DNA of 42,730 nucleotides, taken from Saccoglossus kowalevskii (lineage: Eukaryota; Hemichordata; Enteropneusta; Harrimaniidae). The stretch lies in the NCBI RefSeq assembly GCF_000003605.2, contig NW_003120423.1, positions 251,988 through 294,717 of the forward strand. Reading direction: 5' to 3'. Both the position numbers and the translations under genes were made by a program. Below the pieces are notes generated by a model, which saw nothing but the letters and a program-made list of their open reading frames with translations, was not told where the DNA came from and made no database searches. Numbering within the stretch: position 1 is the stretch's first letter; each line of letters begins with the position of its first letter. Of the stretch, positions 41,901 through 42,730 are shown in pieces.

Positions 41901-42730
41901 AAATAAGTTGGACCAGATTTCGTAACTAAAATATTGTGGCCCCCAAGTTTCTTTGTTTTTACACTCACCCTATGATTTTGTTTATATAATTTCATATTAC
42001 TAAAATTTAAAATATGACTTGCTGATCAGAATATCAATGTATGATTTTCTGTTGCGTCATTTGCACACATGGGAATAACCATTAGTACCGGTAGTTGCGT
42101 CAGTCATATCTGCTCAGATTACAGGGCATACTGATTCACTTTCTTAATGCTCCTACCATATATTTTTGTCAACAAAACTCATATTACAAATAAAATCAAT
42201 ATTACTACCTGAACAAGGACAATTTCAGATGCAGCACAATTTTAAAATGTAACCGTATATGAATCAATTCGTTTTTCGAAAACAAATATTCAGTTAACTT
42301 AGAATATATGTGGTGTTCTACTTACTCTGTATAGTGGAATCTTGACTAAAAATAAAATGAAATCATCAGATCTATGCATTCTACCTTGGTACGAACCATC
42401 AATACAGACACACCTTGGAAATTCAAAAGTTACGCAACCTTACATATGAATAGAATAAGGCCAAGACGCTAAAGAAGGTTTCTAAAGGTGTCGGAATTTG
42501 ACCTCCTAGACTGTCCAACAAGGTGAAAGGAAATGAAAACACAAAATAAACAGTTCAAAACTTTTTACAGCTAGTGACCTCAAATTATAAAAGCATTAAA
42601 AAATTAATCAGTCATAAATTAATTATACAAACAATAGACTGGCCAGAAATCACTTTAACTGTTAAATGGCCATGTAATGAACAAGCACAAGAATGAAAAC
42701 ATAATTTAAATCTGGTGAAATAACAACAGG

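Larger units (their letters stand above)
34449..42730 (-). other. 5' intron(s) of the DLC gene, or upstream region
   Basis: 8.3 kb without a firm exon. Contains a C-rich run (34489-34507), two (GAT)n microsatellites (36534-36550 and 37294-37310) and a weak 67-base duplication at 38830-38955. Possible upstream exons end at 36680 or span 42326-42345, both unproven. Open frames on either strand (up to 102 codons at 40661-40969) have no family resemblance. Confidence 0.5.

Overview
The window is animal nuclear DNA: AT-rich, intron-rich, with GT-AG introns, short conserved exons and scattered DNA-transposon and tandem-repeat debris. I see no bacterial-type operons, rRNA, convincing tRNA, CRISPR array or retrovirus. 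Two single-copy, full-featured animal genes face each other tail to tail. An unduplicated DLC-family gene, a CDKL5 gene and many MITE-like repeats suggest an invertebrate, perhaps a marine ambulacrarian, lophotrochozoan or cephalochordate. The species cannot be fixed from the sequence alone.

Left part, + strand, about 1000-12300: the 3' two thirds of a CDKL5 (cyclin-dependent kinase-like 5) gene. Eleven exons join in frame into 760 codons, from the DFG glycine of the kinase activation segment to the stop. The ATP-binding N-lobe and catalytic loop lie off the left edge. The long tail is poorly conserved, except for a lysine-rich block, an LRKL block and a C-terminal ending ([11 protein letters not shown]) that matches vertebrate CDKL5. 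Introns carry tandem duplications, a small inverted-repeat transposon and two diverged copies of another repeat.

Middle, about 12300-19457: the CDKL5 3'UTR, about 5 kb of intergenic DNA and the 3'UTR of the second gene. The intergenic part holds a palindromic MITE, a hairpin-forming minisatellite and a strong CTCF-like motif.

Right part, - strand, 34448 down to 19457: a Rho GTPase-activating protein of the DLC1/STARD13/STARD8 family. Sixteen exons give about 1213 residues with SAM, a long serine-rich linker, RhoGAP and START domains. The 5' end was not found. The region 34449-42730 is read as its large 5' intron(s), with a few weak exon candidates. No selfish or defence system was found. The most interesting signals are the covarying hairpin array at 14890-15350, the DLC microexon beside a G-run, conserved adhesion motifs in the DLC linker, CTCF-like and CRE sites, and candidate self-substrate motifs in CDKL5. 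The two genes have no known shared pathway, so their pairing may be accidental linkage.
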